Assembly: GCA_000827325.1 (NCBI GenBank)
Contig: KN832870.1
Span: 2,294,001-2,358,000 of the forward strand
DNA: 64,000 nucleotides
From: Oidiodendron maius Zn
Lineage: Eukaryota; Ascomycota; Leotiomycetes; Myxotrichaceae
Direction: 5' to 3'
Shown here: piece by piece, positions 9,304-18,916 of the stretch
How positions within the stretch are numbered: the stretch's first letter is position 1
Layout: each line of letters starts with the position of its first letter
Position numbers and translations under genes: made by a program
The notes under the pieces: generated by a model
What the model was told of the DNA's origin: nothing
Databases searched by the model: none
What the model saw: only the letters and a program-made list of their open reading frames with translations

Positions 9304-10581
9304 TTAATCACTTACAACCCATACACCTGCCGCAACACCTAGTGGTCGCTCCTGTTCTGCTGCCTCTAAAATATCCCCCAGATCCGCAGCATCCCGCCTG
9401 ACAGTCTTGGAGGCCGTCCAACCTAGGCGTGAATTCACTCTTACACTCCGTAGATCTGGCAACTTTCCTTCCTCCACTGCTAAAAACACCACGTCTGGAT
9501 CAAGGTCGACATAGTCAGCGGGAGAAGGCGAGCAATCAAGGTCGAGGATTTGCAAGGGGTGCGGTTTCGGGATAGACTCGAAAAGAAGGCGTGAGATGTA
9601 ATCTGCGGAGATGCGAAGCGCGGTCAGGGAAGGACAGATAATCAGGACGTCGTCAAAGATCGCACGGCCTAGACTCGACATCGGGTGCCTGATTGTGAGA
9701 TGTTTAAGACTCCTTCCTACTATATCTAGACATTCCATCAATGCCCCAGCATGGACCTGTGAGCAGTGCTGAATACTCAATCGGTTCAATGTTTGCGGCA
9801 CACGATTCAGATAGCAACGGACGAAGTAATCATTTATGCCCCCAGCAAGATGCAGCGCGTGAAGCTTGGGAGGCCAAGCAGAAAAGCGCTGCTCAGGCGG
9901 ATCCTGCGGATCTCGCCCATACCTCGCAATGATATAGGAAGTCCGTGGAAAGAACAGTGTCTCCAGATTATTTAGAGTAGCAAGGGTTTTGAATAGCTGT
10001 TCCATCTCAATAGACGTTGAGAGGAGTGAGAGATCCAGAACCTTCAGATGCGTGCATTTACTCAGCGCCGCAAAAGAGTTGATGGAAAAGCTAGCCTGCG
10101 GAGCAACGAATTCCTTTATGTTCCCTTTCAAGCGTCCCAATAACCTCGCTGTTAGAGACCGGCTTGAGTTGTGTACCAGCTCTGACATATCAAGGTGGAG
10201 AATGAGCTCGGAGAGCGGACTATGGCGGATTCGCGCATTTTTGGACGGGCAGATGGTCGACACGAAGGCCTCGAAGTTGGCGGGGGTGAGGTGCGGATAC
10301 TTGTATAGACGCGCAATAGAAGAAGCATACCAGGTGCGCGAGACAAGAGTACAGGCCCAAAGCGTCGACTGGGACGTGTATTGCGGGATGAAGGAGACGA
10401 TTTGGGAGACGATTTCAGCGGGAAGCATGATCTCTCGAGGCGGCGGATTAAGAAGTGTTAGCTTTTCGGCGGAGAGCTTTGTGGCTGGAGCTTCTATCGA
10501 ATAGGAAGATCGTCGTCGAAGAGGAACTCTGAACGGTTGGGCCATCTCGACGTTCCAATTGCTCTGAGCGTCGAGAGCCAT
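9304..10581 (-). CDS. F-box/LRR protein (YDR306C-like)
   Basis: Intronless 425-aa protein. The F-box lies at about residues 51-97: MLPAEIVSQIVSFIP, then LWACTLVSRTWYASSIARLYKYPHL. Leucine-rich segments follow, seen as repeated LxxLxL units (LKVLDLSLLS, LHALHLAGG, LNRLSIQHC, LKHLTIRHP, LTALRIS, LQILDLDCS). F-box proteins recruit substrates to SCF ubiquitin ligases through Skp1; the LRR part would bind the substrate. The middle block NIKEFVAPQASFSINSFAALSKCTHLKVLDLS is typical of the fungal family related to yeast YDR306C, whose substrate is unknown to me. The basic N-terminus before the F-box is poorly ordered. Start chosen at the ATG at 10581; no upstream in-frame alternative was seen. Confidence 0.86.
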   Translation of the reverse strand: MALDAQSNWNVEMAQPFRVPLRRRSSYSIEAPATKLSAEKLTLLNPPPREIMLPAEIVSQIVSFIPQYTSQSTLWACTLVSRTWYASSIARLYKYPHLTPANFEAFVSTICPSKNARIRHSPLSELILHLDMSELVHNSSRSLTARLLGRLKGNIKEFVAPQASFSINSFAALSKCTHLKVLDLSLLSTSIEMEQLFKTLATLNNLETLFFPRTSYIIARYGRDPQDPPEQRFSAWPPKLHALHLAGGINDYFVRCYLNRVPQTLNRLSIQHCSQVHAGALMECLDIVGRSLKHLTIRHPMSSLGRAIFDDVLIICPSLTALRISADYISRLLFESIPKPHPLQILDLDCSPSPADYVDLDPDVVFLAVEEGKLPDLRSVRVNSRLGWTASKTVRRDAADLGDILEAAEQERPLGVAAGVWVVSD

Positions 10582-11355
10582 GATTGTGGTGACGTTGAAG
10601 TTTGTAACGCGATTGGCCGATCTTCCGGGATCTGGGTGTCTATTGAATCCAGTTTGGTATTAAGGCCGAACTCTTATCATGACCCTGCTTAAAGACTTCG
10701 AGTGGTGGTTGAACAGTGACGGAAATATATTTCGAAGAGTAGTTAGTGCAGCTCACCTGAGATAATAGAGCCCCACTTTACTGCCGGTGGTCACCGTTCT
10801 CAAGAGCCGTAAACGGCCATTGCTTTCGCCTCACGCCTCAGCTGTTGGTGTGTCAGCCTATAAGAACGCAGGTGTATGTGCATTGAATTGTATGTGTCTG
10901 TCCTATCTGAGGCTACGGTTGAAACATTTTAATAAGCTTCATTGAGTCTATCTTTTTATTAGTGACGATATCACCATAAAATTGACCGGAGTTGCTCATA
11001 TTCCATCCTGCGGAGATCTCATGTACTTTGCTGGTTGACCCATGCACTTTAAATGACCCTCCACTTCAGCAGCCGATGCACTTGTATGAGGCTATCGTTG
11101 CGCAACTGCGGGCTTTATCGTCCACGGCCTAAGCAATGGCATTCACCTCTCTCTGAAGATTCGAAGTTAGCAACGCTGAATGTAGAAACCATCGGTAATC
11201 CTCCATGCGTATAGACATAAAATTACCTGGGCTGAACCGTAGTATAGCCCCTTTCCTAGCTATTAGACGTCAAGGTAATGCTTCCGGAGTCACTCCCTAC
11301 TAATAAATACACACTTAACCCGGGCCCATCTCAGCCAAGGCTCCCTTTCCTGCTC
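10582..11355. other. Intergenic, no gene seen
   Basis: F-box gene promoter on the left and the 3' side of a minus-strand relic on the right. No recognisable element. Confidence 0.4.
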
Positions 11356-12049
11356 AGCCCAGCATCACGTCCTTCCAGTTCGAATGATTACTTGACCCGC
11401 CCGACGATTCTGGCCTGCCTGCGACCCCAATCGTATCCACCCCACCTTGTGCACTACTTGCTGTACCCACTGCCGGGATACCCTCGCTCGCCGACGCCAT
11501 CGACACCTGATACGGGCGCCAGGCGCCCGGGTCTCGATGTTCTGCATAAAAGCCGTCAACCGCCAACCTTCTTTACAATATGGGGGGCGATGTTAAGAGT
11601 ACCTTCTCGCAATCGGAGCCGTCTCGGCTTGTTGTGCTTCCAGTAGATGGTTCGCATCCAGGACAAGATGTCTGGCCGCGAGACCATCCAGTCACCATCC
11701 AGCACCCAGACGTCCTCGGGCCGGCCCCAGCGCTCGTAGGCTAGAGCGACGAACTTCTGCTCGACTAGCTGAGAGGTGGCGGGGTTCTGCCAGTCCTTGT
11801 CGGGGATCTCGTCGTAGATATAGTCGAAGATCTCGCGGCGGCCCTTCTGCACGACGAACAAGTTAGCGATGCGGTGATCGTGGAAACGACGCAGGGGACG
11901 GGCAGGGGATTTGCCAGGTAGAAACTCCAGTATTGGTTGTCGCTCCACACCTGCTGGCCGGTGGCACGGCACAGTTCCTCGCGGACCTGTTTAGCCGTGC
12001 TCATTGGCGTGATGGTGATCGAGGCCTTCCGCTTCACCTTGTCCGCCAT
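11356..12049 (-). pseudogene. Frameshifted gene of unknown family
   Basis: An ATG at 12049 opens MADKVKRKASITITP...ATGQQVWSDNQYW. Around 11900 the coding-like reading moves to another frame, where RRFHDHRIANLFVVQKGRREIFDY and later DVWVLDGDWMVSRPDILSW are clearly protein-like, down to KKVGG at about 11556. A third frame (YAEHRDPGAWRPYQV, then a Ser/Gly-rich tail) continues to about 11356. The first shift coincides with a run of four C on the coding strand, and no GT-AG pair of normal length fits either break. I read this as a decayed gene or assembly indels. No family recognised; Trp-rich and basic. Confidence 0.5.
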
Positions 12050-12941
12050 TTTGCGGATGGGCCCCGTCTGGGATAAGCAGGACTGTCTGCTACAGTTTTA
12101 TGCGGGCGTATAGGGCTGGGATGTTGATATCTCCGCCGTTTAGATCCCAGTGTGGGGAAGACTCCGCTAGCATCGGCACGGCCCGGCGTCGGCCGAGTTT
12201 CTGATATATTGAGTATATCCTCAAGAGCTTTTTGGCTAACAGTATAGTGCTGATAGGAATAGTGATATTGCTGACAGTCGAGACAGACACCCTCGCGCAC
12301 GGCCCGGTAAGAGATATCTCTGTCAACCTGCCCTCTCGCCACAGGTAGACACCCAAATTTCTTTCCCCCACTTGTATGTGACTGCCACTGAGACATTCTT
12401 CACCACGTCGACAAAATCGGAAGCAGCTAGTTCTTTCCACGGCGATAGCTTCGATGGCTACAGTCGTACGAGGCTCCCAAACGCAAGCCTCGCTTCGACA
12501 TCTTACCACTCTCAGTGGACGTGTTACACGAGTCGGTGTGGTAATACGCTACACAAATATACTGGACCACTAAATAACCTTGAGCGTGACAAGCGCTGCC
12601 TTCTTTCCTTTTGTCCTTTTATACAATCCTCTTTCATGCTTCACCGGGGGTCTGCTTACTGTTATCCTTCCTCTCCGCGATTGGCCTTGTTTCGACTAAC
12701 CCCTCTGATCTTCACCTCACCTCTCGCGACAGTAGCCTCATATGTAAGCAGGGTCAAGGTAATCAGTTTCCTAAATCATGATAGCCCGAATACTTCATTG
12801 CTCTCTAATCGATCTATTTCACCGCTTTGGCGATCTATCCGCCAGTCTAGCCGTAGCCTTGCTTCTTCACAATATGACGCCACCCCCCCACCAAAACACC
12901 TAGAATGCAGCAGGCCTGTCACACCTTCAATAGAGAACAAC
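12050..12941. other. Gene-poor stretch
   Basis: A minus-strand open frame at 12034-12396 and a plus-strand frame at 12372-13199 are present, but neither has recognisable motifs; the latter runs antisense to the phosphatase gene. Probably the relic's upstream region plus the phosphatase 3' flank. Confidence 0.35.
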
Positions 12942-14403
12942 TCATTCAACCCAATCCCATCCCTCTTCCTTCAGCGCCCATTTTACAGCTGCCAATACAT
13001 CATCAACGATCACTTGCGGCTTGTATTTGGGCTCCATGCCAGCGCGATAAACGCCCGTCTTGGATACCAGGACGCTAGTCCACTCCGTGCCATTGGGACT
13101 GTCGTATTCGTTCGCGCCTCGAATATCGCTTTCTGGATTGTCTCCCACCATGAAGACTCTCCGCAACTCGCTAGCCCCACGTATACTCTCGCCGAGTAGT
13201 TGTGCCCGGTGCTTGTTGAGGACGCGTTCCGCGTACCGATATGTATGAGCGAATGGCTTGCCGATCACAGTGCGTGACAGCGTAGCATTGTTTGTAGTGG
13301 CATCCCAGACACCCTGCAGTGAGGCCTGGAAGCCACCCTGGCCAAGGCGGGGCAGGTGATAAGAAGTCGCCCAGAAGAGATCTGGGTTGGAAAAGAAGAG
13401 AGCAGGTTGGTTGTCCTGCTGCCACCCGTTGTTGGGTAGCGTCGGGTCACCATTCTTCTCGGAGTAGGTACCGATTACGCCATCCTTTGATAGGAGAAGA
13501 TCGAGTATGATTTGAGAGTCAAGGGCCCAGTCTCGAGGGTCGTTGAAGACAAATATGGCATCGATTTTCAAGGAGGTGGAGGGGTTGGTGGGGTCCACCT
13601 GACGTGGGAGTGGTCGAGTAGATTTATGGTAGTAGTCCGAGAAAATTTGATTGAATGGCCAGATTGTCGGATACTCCATCAGAATGTCGCCTGGAATTAC
13701 AACATTCTTGAAGCCATACCTACACTCTTATAAGCACGAATTTCTTGTCCTGGAATATTAAGCTCACATCTCAGCGACCTTGCGGCACTTATCTCCATCT
13801 CCCCCAGTCACCAAGACAGTCTTATCTTTCAGACCCTCAATGGCCTCAGAGCCTTCAACAAGCTCTTTGAAAGGCGTATGGGATTGCACAAAATTCTCTT
13901 CGGTGATAGGCACACCTAGCTTTTTGCTGAGTTCATGCACTCGTGCGCTCTCGTGCTTGCCACCTCCATTGGTAAGCAGAATAAAGGGAATGTTGTTTCT
14001 ATGGAGCAGCGCAAGAGCCTCCGGCGCGCCGGCGATAATGCCAGAAGACCGGAGCAGAACGCCATCAATACTGTACGCGGAATTCGTCAGCTGACACGGA
14101 AGTATAGGGAAAGGTGATAAAGGCATACTCGAACGCGAAGGCAAAGCCTGGCAGGTCGTCGATTCTTGAGCTCAGGTATCGAGGTCCACCAGAACGATAC
14201 TCAGCAGATGGGGCCATTGCTAAAGGGGTACAGTGCGGGGAGAGGGGAGACTGTGGAGTGGCTATATGGAATATCTGGGGCCGCCGCAACGTGTCCTGCA
14301 GATAAAGGGAGCGTCGCGCGGAAGGACACGGAGGGGGGGATATATAGGGAGACCGCCGAGGCAGCCGCCGCACCGCCCGTAGCAGTGAATGACCCGGCCA
14401 CAT
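12942..14403 (-). CDS. HAD-superfamily phosphatase, CECR5/HDHD5-like, mitochondrial
   Basis: Exons (5' to 3' on the minus strand) 14403..14129, 14070..13768 and 13719..12942 give 451 aa; introns are 58 and 48 nt. The first splice completes the catalytic motif: GA|T encodes the nucleophile Asp at residue 92, in DIDGVLLRSSG (HAD motif I). Motif II/III elements are ILLTNGGG and the later GKPFAHTYRYAE; motif IV is VFMVGDNPESDIRGAN near the C-terminus. TYHLPRLGQGGFQ and AIFVFNDPRDWALD are typical of the CECR5 subfamily. The N-terminal 60 residues are Arg/Ser-rich and lack acids (MWPGHSLLRAVRRLPRRS), which fits a mitochondrial presequence. The substrate is unknown for this family. Splice joins are well supported by frame and motif. 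Confidence 0.88.
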
Positions 14404-16310
14404 CGTGGGCAGAACGTGTGGATAGAGTCTCTCAATGCAGGTCGAGAATTCTCATGCTGACCGGGCGAGCTTGTTGGAGTTGATTTGGCTGGTGTTCGCT
14501 TAGCTTATCAGTTGGCCCAAGCTCCCTCTCAGGGGCATCGCTCCTTTTCCATGCCTGCTTGCCCCAATTGAGAGCCTTCTACACGCTGTGCTCCCTGCCG
14601 CCTTTTCGTGGCGTTATCTCTCCAGCTTATTGATCTAATAATATACGGCCATTGTCTAACACGCGTCCTATCATGCTGCCTGCTGTCCACGGGCCAATAC
14701 ATATGCCGGGAGAAGTCGGGATGACGGCGAGTCCCTTCGGTATCTCAGTGTGCCACCTGTGCGTTGTCGCGGCTACAAGGCTGGGCGCCACCATCTGTTT
14801 GATTGCCAAAAGCAACTGCTTGGCGGTGTGAGAAAACTCACACTGATACGTGAGAAAGCATCCTCGGTTCCGTTCTGGCTCCGAGGCAGCATGGCGACAC
14901 CACACCAACTCAAGATGTCCTTGTAGTAATCTCGTTGTCTCCGACTATTTAAGATTGCATATCTGAGACCCATTCATAGTCACATACGGGTGGCTCATCT
15001 TGATTGCGGAAGACATAAGCCTAATCGGCCCGGAAATGTTTAGTATCTGGCGGTGCTTAGAGTCACTCAGCTCACATCAAAGCGGTTCCCGATAAGCCAT
15101 GCTACGGTGTGCTCGAGGTGGGAAATTAGCGTATTTTCCATACTGAGTGTCCTTAAGATTGAAATTCTCTTGGCCCAAGCATCCCTGAAGCGCGTTTCGA
15201 TAGAAGCAAAAATGTTTTGACGACGTAGAACGAGAGCATCATCAGCTAACAAAGAAGTACACAAAGAGCAGAATGAATTTACGGAAGCAAGATTTAGTCG
15301 GAGCCGGAAGACATAAAAATAGCCTGCTCTTTGGTAATTTGAGAGCCATATCGGGTTTGTAGACGAGCCTTTGTCGGGTCCATGATTAAAATGTCCCTGA
15401 CAGGGCTGTATGGGAACAATGATCTTCAAATGGGAATCTTACTACTAAACATGACACCCACCAGATTCGTACAAGAACTAGGAAGGCAATTTAGGTTGGA
15501 CCTAAGAGACGATGAAGCGAGAAAGGAAACCCATAAGGAAGAGTTTACATCAAACGCACAGGAAGCGACTAATGCAAGCCAAGATGGCGGTAGCGGTGAA
15601 GAGACGCGCATAAAAGAAGAAACCCCAGAGAAGTGCGACCCGATTTCTGCGGGGAAAGTGCTTATCGGGAACGGACAGAAGAGGAGGACGTGGATTGAAG
15701 CGCCTCTCCTTTACAAGGATCAAGCGAGAGAGGAGGAAGAGGAAGAGGAAGATGTGAAGCGCATTTCCAAGGAGGGTCCTAACAACAGATAAAGCATCCG
15801 CATCCTCAAGCGTAGCCCATGCACTCACATGACAGCGAGCTTCAAATATACACGCTTGCATTGGAAAAGGAGTTGAGATTTGAGCCTCCTTAGACTAGTG
15901 CAACAAGGCTTATATTCCCGAGGTGACAAACAATGGGGCTGGGATGAGGCTAACAAGTTAAATATAAGGTTAACTGCGGAAATCCTTCATAATTATTCGT
16001 GTACCTTGCAAGCAACGTAAGATCCCTGGGGAATGATCACGGAAGGAAATTGGCCGTGGCGGTGCCGAGAAGTTGGATCTCCACTCAACGCCAAAAATCG
16101 CGTTCGCGTTAGAATTGTCGCTAAAGATAGACCGCGAATCTGAGCACCCAGCCCCTCAATCCAACCTCTCCCTCTAATTCGTACCAACCAACATCACCTC
16201 ATCACCAGCCCATCTGCCCATCAACGGCATCTCCGCTTAACTCCTCAATCACCCCTTCAAATCCACCTTCTCCATCATCTCCAACAGCGCACTTAATTAA
16301 TCTCGCCACG
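14404..16310. other. 1.9-kb gene-poor stretch
   Basis: Contains weak open frames only. The most plausible is plus 15382-15792 (136 codons, ATG start, acidic EEEEEEED run near the end). Minus 14627-14908 and 15067-15429 have no known motifs, and the latter lacks an ATG start. From 16180 on, C/T-rich sequence leads into the RNR-inhibitor gene as its promoter/5' UTR. None is called as a gene. Confidence 0.35.
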
Positions 16311-17063
16311 ATGTCAAACCACCAGGCGAAGCGCCCCTATGCCGGGTCGCAACCCAGCATCACATCCTACCTCATTCAATCCCCCAGCGCTGTATCGCCC
16401 ATGACGACGTATTCCATCTCGCACTTCTCCCCAGTCACTCCGGCAGACACGTGCTCGCCGCCCCTCCCGCCCAGCGTCCAGGCCAACCTGCTCTCCGTCG
16501 GCATGCGTGTACGCAAATCCGTACCCGAAGGCTACAAGACCGGCACGTACTCCGCCTTCACGCTCTTCTCCGACCCAACGCCAGTAACACAGGTGCAAGA
16601 ACCGAGGACCAAGAAACCTCTGCTGCGACCACGAGCAAGAGAGTTGGCGCCATTTTGTGGCATCATGAAAGTTGGAGGCTTGGCACAACAGCAGAGTGCT
16701 TGGGAGGTGTGTGATCTAGAGACGGATACCGCTGTGTTGGCGGATGACCATGAAGATGAGGATGAGGATGAGGATGTTCCCCCGCTGAGCCAGGGGAGCA
16801 CGAATAGTGATGTGAGTGTGCTGCCGAGAGGGGTTGGAAAGAGGAGATTCAATCTTGATGAGGACGAGATGGCGGAGGAGAGAGAAGTGGTTGCAGTTTC
16901 TGGGGGGAGGATAATAGCGGTTCCCAGAAGAAAGGGACCTTCAAAGTCGAATGGCGTGGTGCATATTGTGGGTCAAGAGAATCTTGATGCGGATATGGAT
17001 TTTGGGGAAGCCGACTTCTTGGACTATGGCCTCGTTGATGAGGTGGCGATGGCTGGTGTCTAG
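16311..17063 (+). CDS. Ribonucleotide reductase inhibitor, Spd1/Dif1-like
   Basis: Intronless 250-aa protein, largely disordered. The diagnostic segment is ANLLSVGMRVRKSVPEGYKTG at about residues 58-78, which matches the GMRxRKSVxxGY core of the RNR_inhib (Spd1/Dif1) family. These small proteins restrain ribonucleotide reductase by binding or relocating its subunits and are removed in S phase or after DNA damage. The N-terminus holds a QPSITSYL motif that resembles PIP-box/degron-like QxxITxx sequences and could couple it to PCNA-dependent turnover (inference). An acidic DDHEDEDEDEDV run lies near residue 145, and an acidic C-terminus (DADMDFGEADFLDYG) follows. It is longer than the yeast proteins, as is usual in filamentous fungi. 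Confidence 0.82.
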   Translation: MSNHQAKRPYAGSQPSITSYLIQSPSAVSPMTTYSISHFSPVTPADTCSPPLPPSVQANLLSVGMRVRKSVPEGYKTGTYSAFTLFSDPTPVTQVQEPRTKKPLLRPRARELAPFCGIMKVGGLAQQQSAWEVCDLETDTAVLADDHEDEDEDEDVPPLSQGSTNSDVSVLPRGVGKRRFNLDEDEMAEEREVVAVSGGRIIAVPRRKGPSKSNGVVHIVGQENLDADMDFGEADFLDYGLVDEVAMAGV

Positions 17064-17327
17064 ACATTTGGAATACAAGGGCGACAACATAGATTTTGGC
17101 ATTAATGGCGTTGGAAGCATGGCGAGGTTGGCGTTCCGGCGTTTACCTCCAGGTCTAATGGATATTATGGCTGATCCAAGCAGGATCTGGCACACTGTGC
17201 CTTCACAGATAGTTAAATATGAAACTATAACACAATTGCGTCTTATCATATTGTGATTCGACTGTATTACAATATTACCTATTTGGATCGCACACACTGA
17301 TCAGATTCCCACCAATTACTTCGTCAA
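17064..17327. other. Short intergenic region between convergent genes
   Basis: Shared 3' flanks of the RNR inhibitor and SDR genes. Nothing recognised. Confidence 0.4.
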
Positions 17328-18290
17328 TTACTTCCCAATGTCAAAAGTGTGTAATTCCTCCTTACTCGCGGCTACATTTTTAACGGTCCATTCCCATAGT
17401 TCTTCTTGCTTCGCCTCGTCATAACTCTCCGTGCTCGATTTGATTTGCTTATGCCCTTCATAGTACACGCCGCTAATGCCTTTGACATCGTCGCCTATCG
17501 CAAGCCGTGCTAGGTACTTGCCCGACTCCTTGGGGCTATGGATATTAGAGCTAGCAAGGAGGCGCATCACTGGCAGGATGCGAGGCAGGACGTGGATCCA
17601 CGCAGCTCGAAGTACAGGAGAATATTCACGGGCGAGTCCCGTCCCGGGCATGAGACCTGGGTCGAAGGCATTCACGGTGAGACCCATGTCCGGGAGCTTC
17701 TCCAACCTGCGGTTGAGAGCATAAGTCCACAAGATATTTACCAGCTTGCTGGTAGCATAGCGTTGCCTGCCAGAAGTTTTCGCAGACTCGGGAGTCGGGT
17801 GGGCGAGCTCTTCTGCCGTAGTGTATTTTGCGTCTGGGAGACCAGTTTTCTGTGCTGGATCGTGTGTCCCGCTTGACGTAACGACGATCCGTGCTCCTGT
17901 GGCTAAGTTTGTGAAGAGGAGATGGAAGAGGAGAGCGTGGCCGACATGATTTATGGCAAAGGTCGACTCCACACTGTCACCTGTCTTCCGGAGTTCTTTT
18001 GGAAATTGCAAGCCCGCATTGAGAAGCAGGGCAATAATGGGAGGGAATTTTTCCGTCTCCCACTTCTGCACAAATGAGCGGACATTTGCAACGCTGGCGA
18101 GGTCCAGGGGTAAGAAGGTAACATTGTTCTCTTTCAGGGTATCGTTGATAGTTTTAGCGGCTGAATCTTTGTCGGTACGCGAAGCTATAACGACGTGATA
18201 CTCAGGATGTTGTCGGGCAATGACGAGAGCTGCCTGAAAGCCCAAGCCAGTCGTGCCACCGGTAATGAGGACAGAATTCGTAAATGGCAT
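17328..18290 (-). CDS. Short-chain dehydrogenase/reductase
   Basis: Intronless 320-aa classical SDR. The nucleotide-binding TGGTTGLG lies at residues 10-17 (TGxxxGxG), NAG at 91-93, the catalytic Ser in VVTSSGTH at 139-140, and the YATSK pair as Tyr178/Lys182; all active-site residues are present. Ser37-Arg38 (IASRT) after the second strand suggests NADP preference. The overall layout, with FAINHVGHALLFHLL and a long C-terminal extension, is like the retinol-dehydrogenase/protochlorophyllide-reductase-like fungal SDRs. The substrate cannot be told from sequence. It is divergent from the OrsD-type regulator, 626 bp apart, so that regulator may control it (inference). Confidence 0.9.
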   Translation of the reverse strand: MPFTNSVLITGGTTGLGFQAALVIARQHPEYHVVIASRTDKDSAAKTINDTLKENNVTFLPLDLASVANVRSFVQKWETEKFPPIIALLLNAGLQFPKELRKTGDSVESTFAINHVGHALLFHLLFTNLATGARIVVTSSGTHDPAQKTGLPDAKYTTAEELAHPTPESAKTSGRQRYATSKLVNILWTYALNRRLEKLPDMGLTVNAFDPGLMPGTGLAREYSPVLRAAWIHVLPRILPVMRLLASSNIHSPKESGKYLARLAIGDDVKGISGVYYEGHKQIKSSTESYDEAKQEELWEWTVKNVAASKEELHTFDIGK

Positions 18291-18916
18291 GATAACTCGG
18301 AGAGCCTCGAAACGAGGTAGACGGATTTAAGATGCCTATACTTCCAGCAGACGTCGGATAGAGAGATTTAACTTCAGGATAGAGTGAGGACGGGAGAGAG
18401 GAAGGAAGAAATTCTACACCTTATATATATATTTCTCTGTATCCCCGTCCACGAATGATTCTCCGTTCCATGGTTCAAGCCGGGCGTATCCCCTTAACTG
18501 GCAGCCACTGCCTTCGCTTGTGATTGGCTCGTATTCAAAGTGCAGGTGTTTTAGTGCCGCTAGTCCCGAATAGGCTATTACCATATCCGAACATTCCATC
18601 TTACAGTAATTACTGGGGGCGTTAGTATCAGAGTAATAGATTCTACTGGTGAAAACCACAGCTAAGCAAAGGCAGTGGCTGCCAGTCGAGGGCATGTCTT
18701 GAGGGGTTGAAAGAGCCATGGCAAACGAATCGGGTATAGGCTGGTACGGCACCCCCTGGTTTTCGTCGCCTCCCCTGGGTGGCATCACAGAGGCCAAGAC
18801 ACCATAGCCTAGGGTGCTGGTCAAAGTGAGATGTCGGCAGAGTATCTGGGTGCTGTACCTCCCATTTCACTGGGGGGAACTCTCGTCCTCAGACAACAAC
18901 CTTCGCAATATCGACA
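18291..18916. promoter_or_regulatory. Divergent intergenic region, SDR and OrsD-type regulator
   Basis: A 626-bp shared upstream region. A minus-strand open frame inside it (18414 to about 18824, beginning with TTG) encodes an unrecognised polypeptide containing CSDMVIAYSGLAALKHLHFEYEP; it may be a relic or a small unassigned gene. An AT repeat (tatatatata) lies at about 18422-18431. No regulator site identified. Confidence 0.35.

Noticed and set aside
12372-13199. 275-codon plus-strand open frame
   Set aside because: It runs largely antisense to the confirmed HAD phosphatase exon 3 and has no motif.
15382-15792. 136-codon acidic plus frame
   Set aside because: ATG start present but no motif, and the acidic end comes from a GA-rich run; left as unsupported.
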